Shown here piece by piece: positions 35,225 to 46,121 of a stretch of DNA of 64,000 nt (the stretch's first letter is position 1; every line of letters begins with the position of its first letter). Made by a program: the position numbers and the translations under genes. The notes beneath the pieces are model-generated. The model searched no databases. It was given only the letters and a program-made list of their open reading frames with translations, and was not told the origin of the DNA. Source of the stretch: Calliphora vicina (taxonomy: Eukaryota; Arthropoda; Insecta; Diptera; Calliphoridae); NCBI RefSeq assembly GCF_958450345.1, contig NC_088780.1:168188726-168252725 (forward strand), given 5' to 3'.

Positions 35225-35765
35225 TTTTTGGGTGTATGACATAAAAATGCAGTATTTTTTTTAATTTGCAGTTTTTATTTGGAAACATTTGTACAATAGA
35301 ATTTGTACATTGTTAGCTATGTTATTTTGCCATCTTTCTGGCAACATATGGATTCCGAGCTATAACTGCTCCTCATTTGAGGCCAAGAACGAATCAAGCC
35401 AATATCGGATACTCTGTTCTGAAGTGAAATGTATATCAGCGTGACCGTTCTGCATCGATCGAAAAAATAGTAGTAGGTCTGGAATATAAAGCGGGTGATG
35501 CAAAACTTCCCAACCACTTGTCATGATGGATTATTACGGTTTCATATCTGGCATATTTTGGGTATTTTTCGGGCAATGCTCGCTTTAAATGAATCAGTTA
35601 CGTTCCCTGTGATGGTCTGGCCAGATTTCAGCTGCTCATGACAGATAGGACCCTTTTGGTCCCTTCAAATACAGAGCATTACCTTAGCGCCATGGATATT
35701 TAGCTTTGGTATCGATTCGGCTGGTTGACATACGATCTCTTACGCTTCGGGTTACCACATAAATA
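35225..35765 (-). pseudogene. Mariner transposase relic, C-terminal half
   Basis: The minus strand shows fragments of the mariner C-terminal half, including a FRSMQN-like and an IGLIRSWPQ-like stretch. Upstream parts 'cttaccgccatggatattt'-like and 'tcggctggtt' match the other mariner copies here. It is missing the N-terminal half and begins next to GGGTGTATGA at about 35230, which also marks the end of the copy at 38000. Confidence 0.75.
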
Positions 35766-37589
35766 TCACTTTGGTGACGTGATTTACAAAATTAGGGCCT
35801 TAAATTTTGTTATAATTTTCAAATTCAATTTTATTCGGGATCCCGAAAAATCCGGGATTTATATCCTTAATACATTTTAGTGATATGATCTTTTGAAAGT
35901 AAATGTCAAAGATTGTAATTTCTGGTCATAATAAAGTTTCCGACATCCAATTAATTTCTCAAAGTACTTATCGAAACTAATCCCATTTTGGTTTTCGATT
36001 AAAACTTGATTTTCCGGAAGAGCATTAATTTTTTCCCATGGTTACATCTCGGAAACCAATTGGAATGTTTCCCTTTCTTCGGCACTAACGTAGTTATAGA
36101 TTATTTTGACTTGACTCGGTTAGGTAAAAACTGGTGAAAAACATTTTATTAACTATAAAATGCTACTGGTCATCAATTTACCAACTGCGCTCTTAGGTTT
36201 ATAGAGTGTCCAAAATATAAAATCTCTGGTTTATTGCAAAAGGGGCGATACTAACCTATCAGTTGATATAAAAAGCTCTTAAGTAAGCAAAATAATACCT
36301 TTCCCAACTAATTTCGTTCATTTCATATAGATATTTACAAACTTTATTATGTTATTATGTATTTACGTATATATATATTTCATTTCTATACCAAAAGAGT
36401 GTATAATATTAAATGTTGCTGTCATCTTTTGAAGCCCCCACTTAAATATTCTAAATATACTTGTATCCTTTAATACAGTGAAATGAATATTTTTGTACTT
36501 CATTATTATTTGTGTTACGTTTTGTTTTAGCCTCTTTGTTTTCTGTATCCTTTTAAAATTCGATACCGATGATACCTTATGGGATATAATAAAATGTTTC
36601 ACCAACAAAATTTTCAATTTCATCAATGTTGTAAAGAAATTTTGACATGAAAACGAAAAGACACTCAAAAAAAAGAGCCAAAACCAAACCAAAAAAAAAA
36701 TAAAAAGGGTTAAAATATGTATGAAAAAGTATGTTGTTATGTGCTGGAGCAGTATAAATATTTTTGTTACCACTTGCTGGCTGCCTGTGCTGTTGTCCCT
36801 GAGCGACAACGACCTTTATGTTATAATTTGTTATCTATTTTTTCCGTTTTCATCTCAGTTTTTTTTTTGTTTTTTTTTTATTGACTGTTTTTATTTGGTC
36901 TCGATGCGTACGTGCATATTAAAAAGGTTACATAATAATGCCACTTTCGTAGGGGCATAGTGTTGTAGTTGCTGGCTAGTGGGTGGTGGCATAAAGGATT
37001 TCTTAAAAATAGCATGGTTTTTTTATTTCTTTGGTACATTTTTTGTTTTGTTTGTATTTCTTTTCAATTCATTGCCTGCGTATGCCTATTAGATTAGCTT
37101 CAATGAAGACGCAATCGTGTCAACTTCAACGTGTGCGAGTGGCAGTAGTCTGTTGACGTAAAAACTTATAGAGTTTGTATCTACAGATGGCGTCAATGAC
37201 TAAGTGAATGGTTATTTTGTAATGTTACAAAATTCATATAAAAAACACTATTAGACGTTTGCTATTGACACTGCTGTTGCTGCTGATGCTAGCTCCTATT
37301 TATACTTCATACACTTGAACGAAATCATCAAAGACACTTGCAACACATGTTTAAATATATAAATTCTATATTAATTCATTGATTTTATTTTTATGTGTTC
37401 ATACATATCTAATTCATAGATAGGTGGCTGTGGAAGAACATACTGTCCAAATTTATAAATTAAAACACACATTTCAAACCGATGTTCCATGTTACATACA
37501 TTGACCAAAAATTGGCCATGAATATTAAAATGTTGTTTATATCAGATCACAAACTACGTGGAGACATTTCGAATTGTTCACTTCTACTT
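35766..37589. other. No gene recognised
   Basis: No supported feature. The 148-codon minus frame at 36363-36809 is low-complexity, hydrophobic and unlike any known protein, and I regard it as chance. Confidence 0.35.
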
Positions 37590-37998
37590 TTATACCATTC
37601 ATCTTGTGTGGCAAGAATATATGTATACACATATGACCTACATATGTCCGACTTTACACAGACGGACATTAAGGACTGGTCGTCTTAAAAAATTGTGCTA
37701 ATTTTGGTTAAATTTCATCTCAATAACGACAATTACAAGAGTTATGGTTGTTATTATTATTCTTGAAAGTGGATCTTATTGGAGCTATTTTTTGCATACA
37801 TGCAACTGATTTGTGTAAAATTATGTTTCGATATCGAAATTTATAAGACATTTAATATAATATATTTTTCGGAAGTTATGACTAATTATCTGGTGATCTT
37901 CACTTAATTTTATACGGTGATTTCTATATATATTAGGATTATTTATGTCGAATTTAACCCTGATTACGATATTTACAAGATCTTTATCAACATTTATT
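37590..37998. mobile_element. Very degraded HINE-like fragments
   Basis: The phrase 'tttataccattcatcttgtg' resembles the HINE-A start, and 'cagacggacattaagga' and 'ttttatacggtgatttctat' resemble HINE-B interior text. Too decayed to bound. Confidence 0.35.
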
Positions 37999-37999
37999 G

Positions 38000-38965
38000 G
38001 GTGTATGATTTAAAAATACTGTTTTTTAAATTTGTAGCTTTTATTTTCTGGCAACATATGAATTCCAACCCAAAAGAACTGCTTATCTTTTGAGGCCAAG
38101 AACGATTCAAGCCTATTTCGGAAATCTGTTCTGAAGTGAAGCATATCCCAGAGAGAGCGTTCTGCATCGATCGAAACTAATAGTAGCTGGACGGACCAAG
38201 ATCTGGACTATAAGGCAACATGTAGCCTATCGATTTCAATTTGGAATATTATGGTTTCATGTCTGGCCGCATCTTCTGGGCGTTTTTCGTCCAATACTTG
38301 CTTCAAAGAAATCAGTTACGTTCGGCGCAGGTTCCTTGTGATTGTCTGGCCAGAACAAAGCATTACCTTAGCGCCATGGATATTTCTCTTTGGTGTCGAT
38401 TCGGCTGGTTGGCCGGGCTTCACATACGATGTCTTTCGCTTCGACTTATCGTAATGGATCCATTTTTCATCGCAAGTAATGATTCGATGCAAAATTGATT
38501 TTCTTTTATAGCGATTAAGCAGAATTTCAGATATACAAAATCGTCTTTCAAGGTCTCTCTGATTCAATTCGTATGGTACCAAATTTTCCTGCTTTTGGAT
38601 AAACCCTGCTGCTTGCAAACGTTTTGAAATTGCTAATTGAATAGCTCCCAATGATTTTGCAAGCTCTTGTTGAGTTTAACACAAATCTTCATACATTACT
38701 TCTTTAATTTAAAAAAAGTACCGCTGAACACATTCACTATAATAATTGGTGAATGTGTTCATCGGTTTCAACGTGCGAGAGATGGTTTGTGCGGTTCAGA
38801 AGTGTTGATTTTGACACGAGAGCCAAATATCGCCCAGGCCAGCCAACAAATGTTGGAAGACCAAGAATTGGATGCATTATTGTGTTCAGCGGTACTTTTT
38901 TTAAATTAAAGAAGTAAAGCAAATCTTCCGGCATATAACGCTTTGCTGGCACAAAATTCGACATA
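38000..38965 (-). pseudogene. Mariner transposase relic with an internal inversion
   Basis: On the minus strand it has an N-terminus (MSNFVPAKRYMPEDLLYFF, codons from 38964), then a central block with AISKRLQAAGF, WVPYEL-like, ITCDEKWIHYD (first catalytic Asp) and KPGQPAEST, then C-terminal SMQNALSGI. The segment about 38735-38885 is inverted relative to the rest. Stops and frameshifts are many. DD34D mariner family by motif. Confidence 0.85.
38697..38925. repeat. Inverted repeat flanking the inverted mariner block
   Basis: A ~36-bp sequence starting TACTTCTTTAATTT and ending GAACACA occurs at 38697 and inverted at about 38890-38925. Between them the mariner codons run in the opposite direction to the surrounding gene. 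Confidence 0.8.
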
Positions 38966-39117
38966 TATGATTTATTTTTATATGGAATTCATTTTTGCTA
39001 AGAGCCATATTCCGGGAATGAATTTAAATGGGGCCAGGGAGAAATCTTGGACTGATTCTTATCCTTTTCAACAGAGTTTTACTTTTTGTGCACATAATGT
39101 CATAATATCTGCAATAT

Positions 39118-39504
39118 CTCTATCTATATAAATAAAAATCAAATGTCGTTCGTTGGTAATTACATCAGTAGAGAACGGCCGGACCGATTTAGACAATTTT
39201 TTTAAAATGTTGGTCATAGCCCAACTTAGGTTTTTACGGAATGAAAAATTGACCACGCCCACTTTTACACCCACTTTTTTCGATTTATTTAAAATCGGTA
39301 AATCGGTAAAAACTCAAAATATCTAAATTCGCTAATAACTTGGCCAAACCAAGTTGGTTTAATCAAGGAAAGGAGTTCGATCTGTTGTCACTCATATTTC
39401 TGACCAAAATCGATTTGTTTATATAAAATCTCAAAATATCTAAATTCGCTAATATCTTGGCCAATAAGCGTTTAATCAAGAAAAGGAGCTCGATCTGTGA
39501 TCAC
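39118..39504. repeat. Dispersed repeat split by a hAT insertion (left part)
   Basis: It starts 'tctatataaataaaaatcaa', followed by 'gtcgttcgttgg' and 'gagaacggccggaccgattt', a phrase common to insect interspersed repeats. It is internally duplicated (about 39301-39390 and 39419-39500: 'aaaatatctaaattcgctaa'). Its continuation lies at 40545-40620 after the hAT. Class unknown. Confidence 0.5.
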
Positions 39505-39807
39505 CAGGGAAACCAGAAATATGCTCTAAAAAAAGCGCTTTAAATATGCAGTAAAAACTTTAAAATATGCTCTTAAAATTTAAAAAATATGCTCTTAAAA
39601 AAACAAACTTTTACATAATTTTTAACCAAAAAATATACTTTTATTTAAAAAAAAATCAATACAATTCATTTCTGAAAAGGTAAAGTAACATAAAATAAAC
39701 AAAAATAACATGAACTAAATAAAACAAGTATAACAAAAAAATACAACATAAAAACTATAGGAACTTAAGCTATGAAAATGCCTCGAGAGGTATTCTTTGA
39801 TGATATT

Positions 39808-39993
39808 TCATATAAATATAAAGTAACTTTTTCCATTAAGGTTATTATTGCAATAAATTACAAAATATTGACTTAAATTTTCAAATAAAAATCGTTGTCT
39901 ATTGGACCTGAAAACATTTTTATACATAGAAAATTTTCTTTCGACATCAACTGATGTTATAGGAGCAAATTTAAAAGACAATATTTCATTAAC
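39808..39993 (-). pseudogene. hAT transposase C-terminal (hATC dimerisation) fragment
   Basis: About 60 codons are open on the minus strand to a stop at 39808-39810. The run FKFAPITSVDVERKFSMYK is the diagnostic hATC motif, followed by NRQRFLFENLSQYFVIYCN, which matches the usual 'ENLe..L..YCN' end. The upstream RNase-H catalytic part and BED finger are missing. It is too short for a start codon to matter. Confidence 0.88.
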
Positions 39994-40077
39994 ACTTAGA
40001 ATAGATTAGTTTGAATTAGAACTAAAATTTGATATTTAGATGGCGCTATTATAAAAATAGTGCTTATTTTATATTAA

Positions 40078-40330
40078 AACAAGTAAGAGAGCTATATTCG
40101 GTTGTGCCGAATCTTATATACCCTTCACCAAATTATACTTCAAAATAAAAAATTTAAATAGGTGAACAAAAAAATTTTTTTTTTAGTTTTTTCATTTTTT
40201 GGAAAAAAAAATTTTTGGTTTGTTTTTTTTTTTTTAAATTTAAAAAAAAAATTTTTTGTTTTTTAAATTTTTTTTTTGGTGAAAAGCCATCTATTTTTCA
40301 ATTTTGAATTTTAAACGAAGGAAGTAAAAA
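40078..40330 (+). mobile_element. HINE-A terminal fragment inside the hAT
   Basis: It starts AACAAGTAAGAGAGC, then the palindrome TTCGGTTGTGCCGAA and 'tatacccttcaccaaattat', followed by long poly-A/poly-T runs. Orientation is opposite to the copies at 20167 and 32371. The right edge is unclear. Confidence 0.65.
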
Positions 40331-40620
40331 CCTGTAACACAACAGCGAAAACTAAGTAAGACAAAACTTGTTTTTGTTAAAGTCAAAATATGCTATTAAA
40401 CAGTAAAATATGCTCTATATGCACTAACAAATCGATGCCAAAATTCTTAAATAGTTCTGAAACGTGTAAATATCTTATCCATGTGCTCATTAGACTCACC
40501 AGAAAAAACATGCATTTGCATATTTTGGTTTCCCTGGTGATCACTCATTTTTCCGACCAAAATTCGATTACTTATATAAAAACTCCATTACATTATAGGA
40601 CCGCACCCCGGAAAGCGAGT

Positions 40621-42029
40621 AATACGGTCCAATATTGCAATTATCACAATATCGCTATCACTCACATTATGATTTTGGCACAATATTTTCAGAAACAAAA
40701 GAGGAAAACATGTTGGTGGTAGTTCTAATATCTTGATGATACAGGTTATGGATTGTTGAAAGGATCTGTTAAAGAAAACCTTTCGGAATATTAGGGCGAA
40801 TGCTTAATGATGTGATGTGTCGCATACGTTGTAAAGATTTTTAGAGATTTTAAGGAATATATTCCTTTAAAACTCTGAAATTTCAATAAGACTGTATTAC
40901 TTTTGTACAGAGTATTGAAATGATCAAATTCAAATATCTATGTAGAAGCATTTGGATAGCTGCCTAAATTATGTTAAAACAATTGTAACATGTTCCAATA
41001 AAATTAAAGTTAAGCAATATTCCAGAAACGTAGACACAAAGAATGGTTAAAGTTCAACTGACCCTTAAAAGAGCAAAAGACCAAATGAATTTAATCAAAC
41101 TTTTGGGGAGTATTTTAAAAACAAATCTAAATACATATGTTCCAATTTAAATTCATAATTTGGCAAAAAACAAGAAATCATTAAATATGTAAAACTGAAA
41201 TTTTTTGAGTATGATTTTTTTAGATTTTTTGCCTTAAAGTATTTAGCTGGCAGTGTGGTTTTTGGTTTCAATTCAATAACTCCAAAATGAATGTAACACA
41301 CACACATATACATACATATATAAAAAAACACGTAAATCCTTGAAGTGACCTTGGCGTTAACCTCGTTGCTCGTACCAATACGCATTATTTTTGTATGTAA
41401 TCGAAAAATATGTTATTTAGTTTTTCTACTCCTTCGCTCGTAATCGCTGCAAAGTTTGGCATTTGAAGGGAACAGCAAAAATATAAAACAAAACCAAAGT
41501 GTAACACACATCATCATCGCCATCACCATCGTCACAACATCGTCGCCATCATTAGAAAATAATAAAATACCACTGTAACATTTAATAACCATCCACCCAC
41601 TAATTTAATACTTTGTCACCCATTTACTCCCACTCCCCCACAGATACGCATACGCTGTATTAAACCAAATGGTTACTACTACTTTCTCTCCTTCATTCAT
41701 ACACTATTTTATTGAAATTCACGCTTCAACTTACACACACATACGAGTTTTATAAACATTTGTAAAATATATTCGCACCTACAGTGTGGACTAACTCTGC
41801 TGATATTTATTATCTGACATTCGCCTACAATTGTTGAAATGTAAGGTAGTTCTTTTAATCACAGTGCATATTATATTGTTCTTCAGAATATATTTTTCCC
41901 ATATATTTTTTAATTTTTCCAAAAGTTTCTTAACGATTTGCCCCTCACTGTTCACATTTATGTTCTTTGTAGACTCTTGTTTGTATTGTTGTACTTTAAC
42001 AATATTTCTCTTCCTTTCTATACATTTAT
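40621..42029. other. No gene recognised
   Basis: An imperfect hairpin with GGACCGCACC and AATACGGTCC lies at about 40599-40632. ACACACAT and CATCATCGCCATCACCATC simple repeats are near 41285 and 41510-41550. No coding or TE feature is supported. Confidence 0.35.
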
Positions 42030-42033
42030 ATAA

Positions 42034-42191
42034 ATTAGGGTGCCTTTATTTTGTAAAGTTTGGAAATACAATTGAAAATTTCTAAAATTCAATTAAAAAA
42101 TTCTGAAATATGATTGGAATATTCTGAAATTAAATTGGAATTTTCTGAAATATAATTAGAAATTTCTGAAATACAATTGGAAATGGTGTAG
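42034..42191. repeat. Array of 21-bp units, right arm ending GGTGTAG
   Basis: About six degenerate units of TTCTGAAATACAATTGGAAA type end with GGTGTAG at 42185-42191, the same terminus as the foldback element at 50790-51920. It looks like one arm of a related foldback element, with its partner arm lost. Confidence 0.6.
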
Positions 42192-42226
42192 ATCGTCTAT
42201 AACCAGAACCACTTCAGATTTTTTAA

Positions 42227-42642
42227 CACATTGACTGCCAAGGCACTTTCAGAAAATAAGATGCTGGGGGCCACAGCATTTTCTTTGCGTAATCTCTTCG
42301 AAAACGTCAATATTGGAATTTAGGCTACTGTCAGTAATATTTACAGCTTAGAAACAGATTTTTTTATAAATAAGAGGGTCTTACGAAATGGCGAAAAAGA
42401 ATTTTTTATGGGATACTGAGTTAGAAAAAATACTCAGTACAAGTTCTGAAAGTGATGAAGAATGTGAAGATTACAGTTTTGATGAGAAACTTCCAGACAA
42501 CATCGAAAAAATTCTTAAAATCCAGCACTATTGTCTGACATGGCTAGAGAGAATAAAAGTCGTGTCGGACATATGTGTCCGACGTGGCGTAAACCGCATA
42601 ATGCAGTATCACACATATATGTCCGACGTGGCAGTCAATGTG
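42227..42642 (+). mobile_element. piggyBac-like MITE keeping a transposase N-terminus
   Basis: The ends CACATTGACTGCC and GGCAGTCAATGTG are perfect inverses between TTAA sites (42223-42226 and 42643-42646). It is 416 bp. A subterminal phrase 'gtccgacgtggc' is repeated at about 42572-42594 and 42620-42632. It includes the start of a coding frame (42388). Confidence 0.88.
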
Positions 42643-42675
42643 TTAATAAAAGCCATAGAACTAGTGATGTCGTAA
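42388..42675 (+). pseudogene. piggyBac-like transposase N-terminal fragment
   Basis: The first ~50 codons (MAKKNFLWDTELEKILSTSS then SESDEECEDY) resemble the short basic start and acidic stretch of piggyBac transposases. The frame then runs into the TE's right end and out past the TTAA at 42643-42646, so the last residues are host sequence. The catalytic DDD domain is absent. This is weak by sequence alone but strengthened by the surrounding piggyBac ends. Confidence 0.5.
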
Positions 42676-42771
42676 CTACTTCTAGAACCTGTTCTGAAGA
42701 ACAATATTGCGATACAAAAAAGAAATCTATAGAGTTCTATAGGAAATATTTATTTAAAACTACACATTGGT

Positions 42772-43153
42772 GCTAGACAACACGATTTCCATTTGTATTT
42801 CAGAAAATTCCAATTGAGTTTAAGAAATTTTCAATTATATTTCAGAATTTTCCAACTGTAAATCAGAAATTTCCATTTGTATTTCAGACTTTTTAATTCA
42901 TACTTAAAAAGTTTCTAACTGTATTTCAGAATTTTCCAATTGTTTTTCAGAAATTACTATTTGTATTGCTATTAGAATCTTCTGAAATACAATTGGAAAT
43001 TTCTGAAATTCAATTAGAAATTTTTAAATATTAATGAAAAATTCTGAAATACAATTGGAATGTTCAGAAATTCAATTGGAAATTTCTGAAATTCAATTTT
43101 AATTTTCTGAAATACAATTAGAAACTTCTGAAATACAATTGAAAATGGGTATC
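42772..43153. mobile_element. Compact foldback element of inverted 21-bp arrays
   Basis: The left array (about 42790-42960) of ATTTCCAATTGTATTTCAGAA-like units and the right array (about 42966-43146) of the inverse meet near 42963 with almost no spacer. The outer ends CTAGACAACACGATTTCC and GAAAATGGGTATC are loosely inverse. About 16 units in all, degenerate. Confidence 0.6.
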
Positions 43154-43345
43154 TTTTGGAAAAAGTTTGATTTTATTTATCGATAATAACGATGAACAAA
43201 AATGGAACGTATAATGGAGGTATTGACTTCAAAGCTTTTTCAAAATATTTTTTAAGAAGATTATTAATCGTGGGCAAAAATTGAAACCAATTTAAAATTC
43301 TTTATTTATAATGAAAGAAACAAAAAATTCCTTATCTGGTTTTTA

Positions 43346-43590
43346 GAGCTAGTTCCATGCATGACAATTTGAAATAAAAAACAATGATGAATGAACTAGT
43401 TCTAAAGAAGGTGTGTTCGTTATACATCGCTTCTGTAGAACTAGTTCCGCGCGAAACAATTTCAAGCAAAAATAATTTTTTAGAGAACTTGTTCCAGAAT
43501 GCAGGAGTACTGGCATCGTAACAATTCCATTGAACTTGTTCCGAAAATTAAAATTTCAAATGAGTACTGGCAATATATATGCGTTCTAGA
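43346..43590. repeat. ~46-bp tandem repeat carrying GAACTAGTTCC
   Basis: Motifs of the form GARCTWGTTCC start at 43346, 43393, 43438, 43485 and 43532, spacings of 45-47 bases. A sixth copy is split by the hAT insertion at 43591 and resumes at 44604. The units are otherwise diverged. Confidence 0.65.
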
Positions 43591-44595
43591 CAGTGTTGCC
43601 AATTTATTTGTTGCCCCTTTCAATCTTGTTTAGCCACAAAAAAATTAATTTAGCCTTTAGCCTTTTTTATTTTCATTTAGCCATATATATTTACTCTAAT
43701 GAAAATTATATATTTACTCTAATGATCTGAAATTTATGCTGTTGAAAATTAGTCAAATCAGTTCAAAAAAATTGGCAGGGATAGTATGACAAAAATTAAC
43801 TAAAAATATTGAACCAGTAAACAATTTAAGCACATTGTTGGACCTTCCATACATTAAAAAAATACCATAACTAATATAGAGAAAATGGACGTTATTTGAA
43901 TAAAATTTTTTAATAAATATGTTAATGTTTTACGCGGGTGCGGGCGTTTACAAAATCATATATAGGGTTAAAGAGAATACTTTTAACTTTAACTGGGCGA
44001 TGTATTGACGTAAATATAGTACTTTAACAAATATTTTATAACACATGCCATGTAGTATACCGTTTTCAAAGACTACAATCCAACCAATTTAGAAAGAAAA
44101 ATTCAGTTCATTATCGATAATAATTTAGCTATGATCATTTTTATCTTTGTTTACATATTTTGGCTACCTTAGTTTTGGTATGTTTACTAACTAATGGCAA
44201 AATTTATGTTTTTGCCAACGAAAATCAATTCTGTCCGGTGACGTGTATAATTTTTAGAATATTTTTTTTCTGCATTACATGAGAGGAATATTTGCCATAT
44301 ATTACTTATCAAAATATTCTCCATCGAAGTTATCACAAAGTTATCATTCTTTATACATAATTTGTCTTTCATATAAAAAAAGGCTTTATTATGTTATTTT
44401 AAAGTTAAGGATCAACATGCAGGAATAAATATTCTTATTTTCTTGCATTTGAACGTGTGTTATATTCATTTTTGTTTGTCTATTCTGCATAGCCAAATGT
44501 AACATTCTAAGTTGTTTTTTGTGCCACTTTTTTAGCCCTTTTTTAGCCTTTTTTTCTAAGTATTTAGCGCCTTTTGTTCACCATTTATAACACTG
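43591..44595. mobile_element. hAT element (CAGTGTTGCC ends)
   Basis: The left end CAGTGTTGCCAA and right end ATAACACTG are bounded by the perfect 8-bp duplication GTTCTAGA (43583-43590 and 44596-44603). The ends carry repeated TTTAGCC/TTAGCCTTT motifs. It is 1,005 bp with no intact transposase. A related end lies at 48420-48546. Confidence 0.88.
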
Positions 44596-44700
44596 GTTCT
44601 AGAACTAGTTGTTTTTCCTGGGTTTTGTATTTATTTCGCCCCATGACCTTAAACATATTCAATGAACGCTGAGGCGATACTTTTTTGGAATAATTTGTTA

Positions 44701-44925
44701 CACACAGAAAACAGATTCGTGTTAACAACCGAATTTGTTGCCAATCGAATGATTCTACCTTAGAGACGGAATTTTACATTTGTAGCTAAACAATTTTGGA
44801 AAGGGTAACTAATGTTTGGTTGATCCAACCGATATTCTTCTTTATCAAGTGACTTTCTATGTGTGCAACCGAATGATTCGATTGAAAACAAATTCGGTTG
44901 CTATCACGAATCTGTTTTCTCTGTG
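44701..44925. mobile_element. TA-flanked MITE (CACAGAGAAAACAG ends), copy 2
   Basis: The left CACACAGAAAACAGATTCG and right inverse of CACAGAGAAAACAG lie between TA sites (44699-44700 and 44926-44927). It is 225 bp and shares its arms with 25288-25534, but the middle differs. Confidence 0.82.
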
Positions 44926-44944
44926 TATAAATAAAATTAAAATA

Positions 44945-46121
44945 AAACCAGTAAGAAAGTATGTTGACCGACCATATAATACCCTACACCAAGTAAATGA
45001 GCAAAAATATTTTTCTTTTAAAATATCAATAATTTATATTCGTGAGTGATTTTCGGAAGTGGGCCTTATACGGGAGCTATGACCAATTATGGACCGATCA
45101 TCTTGAAATTAGGTCGTGTGATTTAAGTCTTAATGAAAGTTATTTATGTTGAACTTTGTGTATATACCAACATTTTTAGGAGATTTATGCATGTTTAAAT
45201 GATTTTCGGGAGCGGGTCTATATGGGCTAGGTGAAATAATGGACCGATTTCAGCCAGTTTCAATAGGCTTCGTCCTTGGGCCGAAAAAATTATATTGTTA
45301 CGTTTTAACCTTTTCAAAACGCTGGTTTATTTCCTTTAAATAAACCGGATACTTTTGATTGCAAATAAAAGCCGTTTACTAGTTTGAAAATTGTAACAAC
45401 TCTTTATTTCTTTAAAATGTACAACAACAACAGAATTAAATAGCCACTCAATGTTTTTTTTTATACACGTTTATAAATTCTCAGAATTACAGACACAATT
45501 TTTAATGTACACGAATTTACTTGAAAAAACACAACACACTTTAAGGCACTAAGTTGATGTTTATTCGAACAGCGTCTCTGATAAACTCACTAACGACTGC
45601 AACCTCTGCCACTATTTATAACACTGCATTACCATCTAGAAAGCTCTTTAACTGTCAAAGTTCGAATATTCTAGATCATACGCCATCTGTGGTGTACTTT
45701 CTACAATGTTATTTAACTGATTATTCGAACTCGAATACAGCGTTGCCAACTTACAAACAAATCAACTGAAAGCTTTTATTTAACAATGCCCACAGATATG
45801 TTACAGTTTTACAGCACTGTTACTTGAAAGCATTATGCTACTTTTAAATCAGCCGTTAAAATCGTTATATTTGAATTCAAGTACAATTTCGTAACAATAT
45901 GTACCAAATTTTATCGAAATATCTTCAAAATTGCGACCTGTACTCTGCGCATAAGGTTTATATGTACAGCCAGGCGGACGGAAGGACGGACATCGTTTAA
46001 TCGACTCAAAAAGTGATTCTAAATCGATTGGTATACTTTAAGGTGGACCAATATTTTGGGCGTTACAAACATCTGCACAAACGCATTATACCCTCCCCAC
46101 TATGGTGGTGTAGGATATAAA
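44945..46121 (+). mobile_element. HINE-B copy split by a solo LTR
   Basis: The start 'ccagtaagaaagtatgttga' followed by 'ccgaccatataataccctac' and the end 'ccccactatggtggtgtagg' are complete. A short GGAC run remains near 45972-45990. The halves 44945-45295 and 45897-46121 rejoin exactly when the LTR is removed with one ATAT. Confidence 0.85.
45296..45896 (-). mobile_element. Solo LTR of a retrotransposon (Gypsy-like target site)
   Basis: This 601-bp insertion begins TGTTACG and ends CGTAACA (canonical TG...CA with short inverted ends), between 4-bp duplications ATAT (45292-45295 and 45897-45900). On the minus strand a TATAAATA box (45620-45613) precedes an AATAAA (45565-45560), the U3-R order of an LTR. 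No internal gag or pol and no second LTR is present, so it is a solo LTR left by recombination. Confidence 0.85.

Larger units (their letters stand above)
39505..40536 (-). mobile_element. hAT element (CAGGGAAACC ends), retaining a hATC domain
   Basis: The ends CAGGGAAACCAGAAATATGC and the inverse GCATATTTTGGTTTCCCTG are bounded by the perfect palindromic 8-bp duplication GTGATCAC (39497-39504 and 40537-40544). ATATGCTC motifs repeat subterminally. It carries a readable C-terminal transposase domain (39808-39993) and a HINE-A 5' fragment (40078-40330). Most of the transposase is deleted. Confidence 0.92.

Noticed and set aside
36363..36809. 148-codon minus-strand frame
   Set aside because: Longest unexplained frame, but low-complexity with no motif and no gene-like context; an opposite-strand frame overlaps it.
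42388..42675. Treating the full 95-codon frame as a functional gene
   Set aside because: It runs across the right end of a piggyBac MITE and lacks the catalytic domain.
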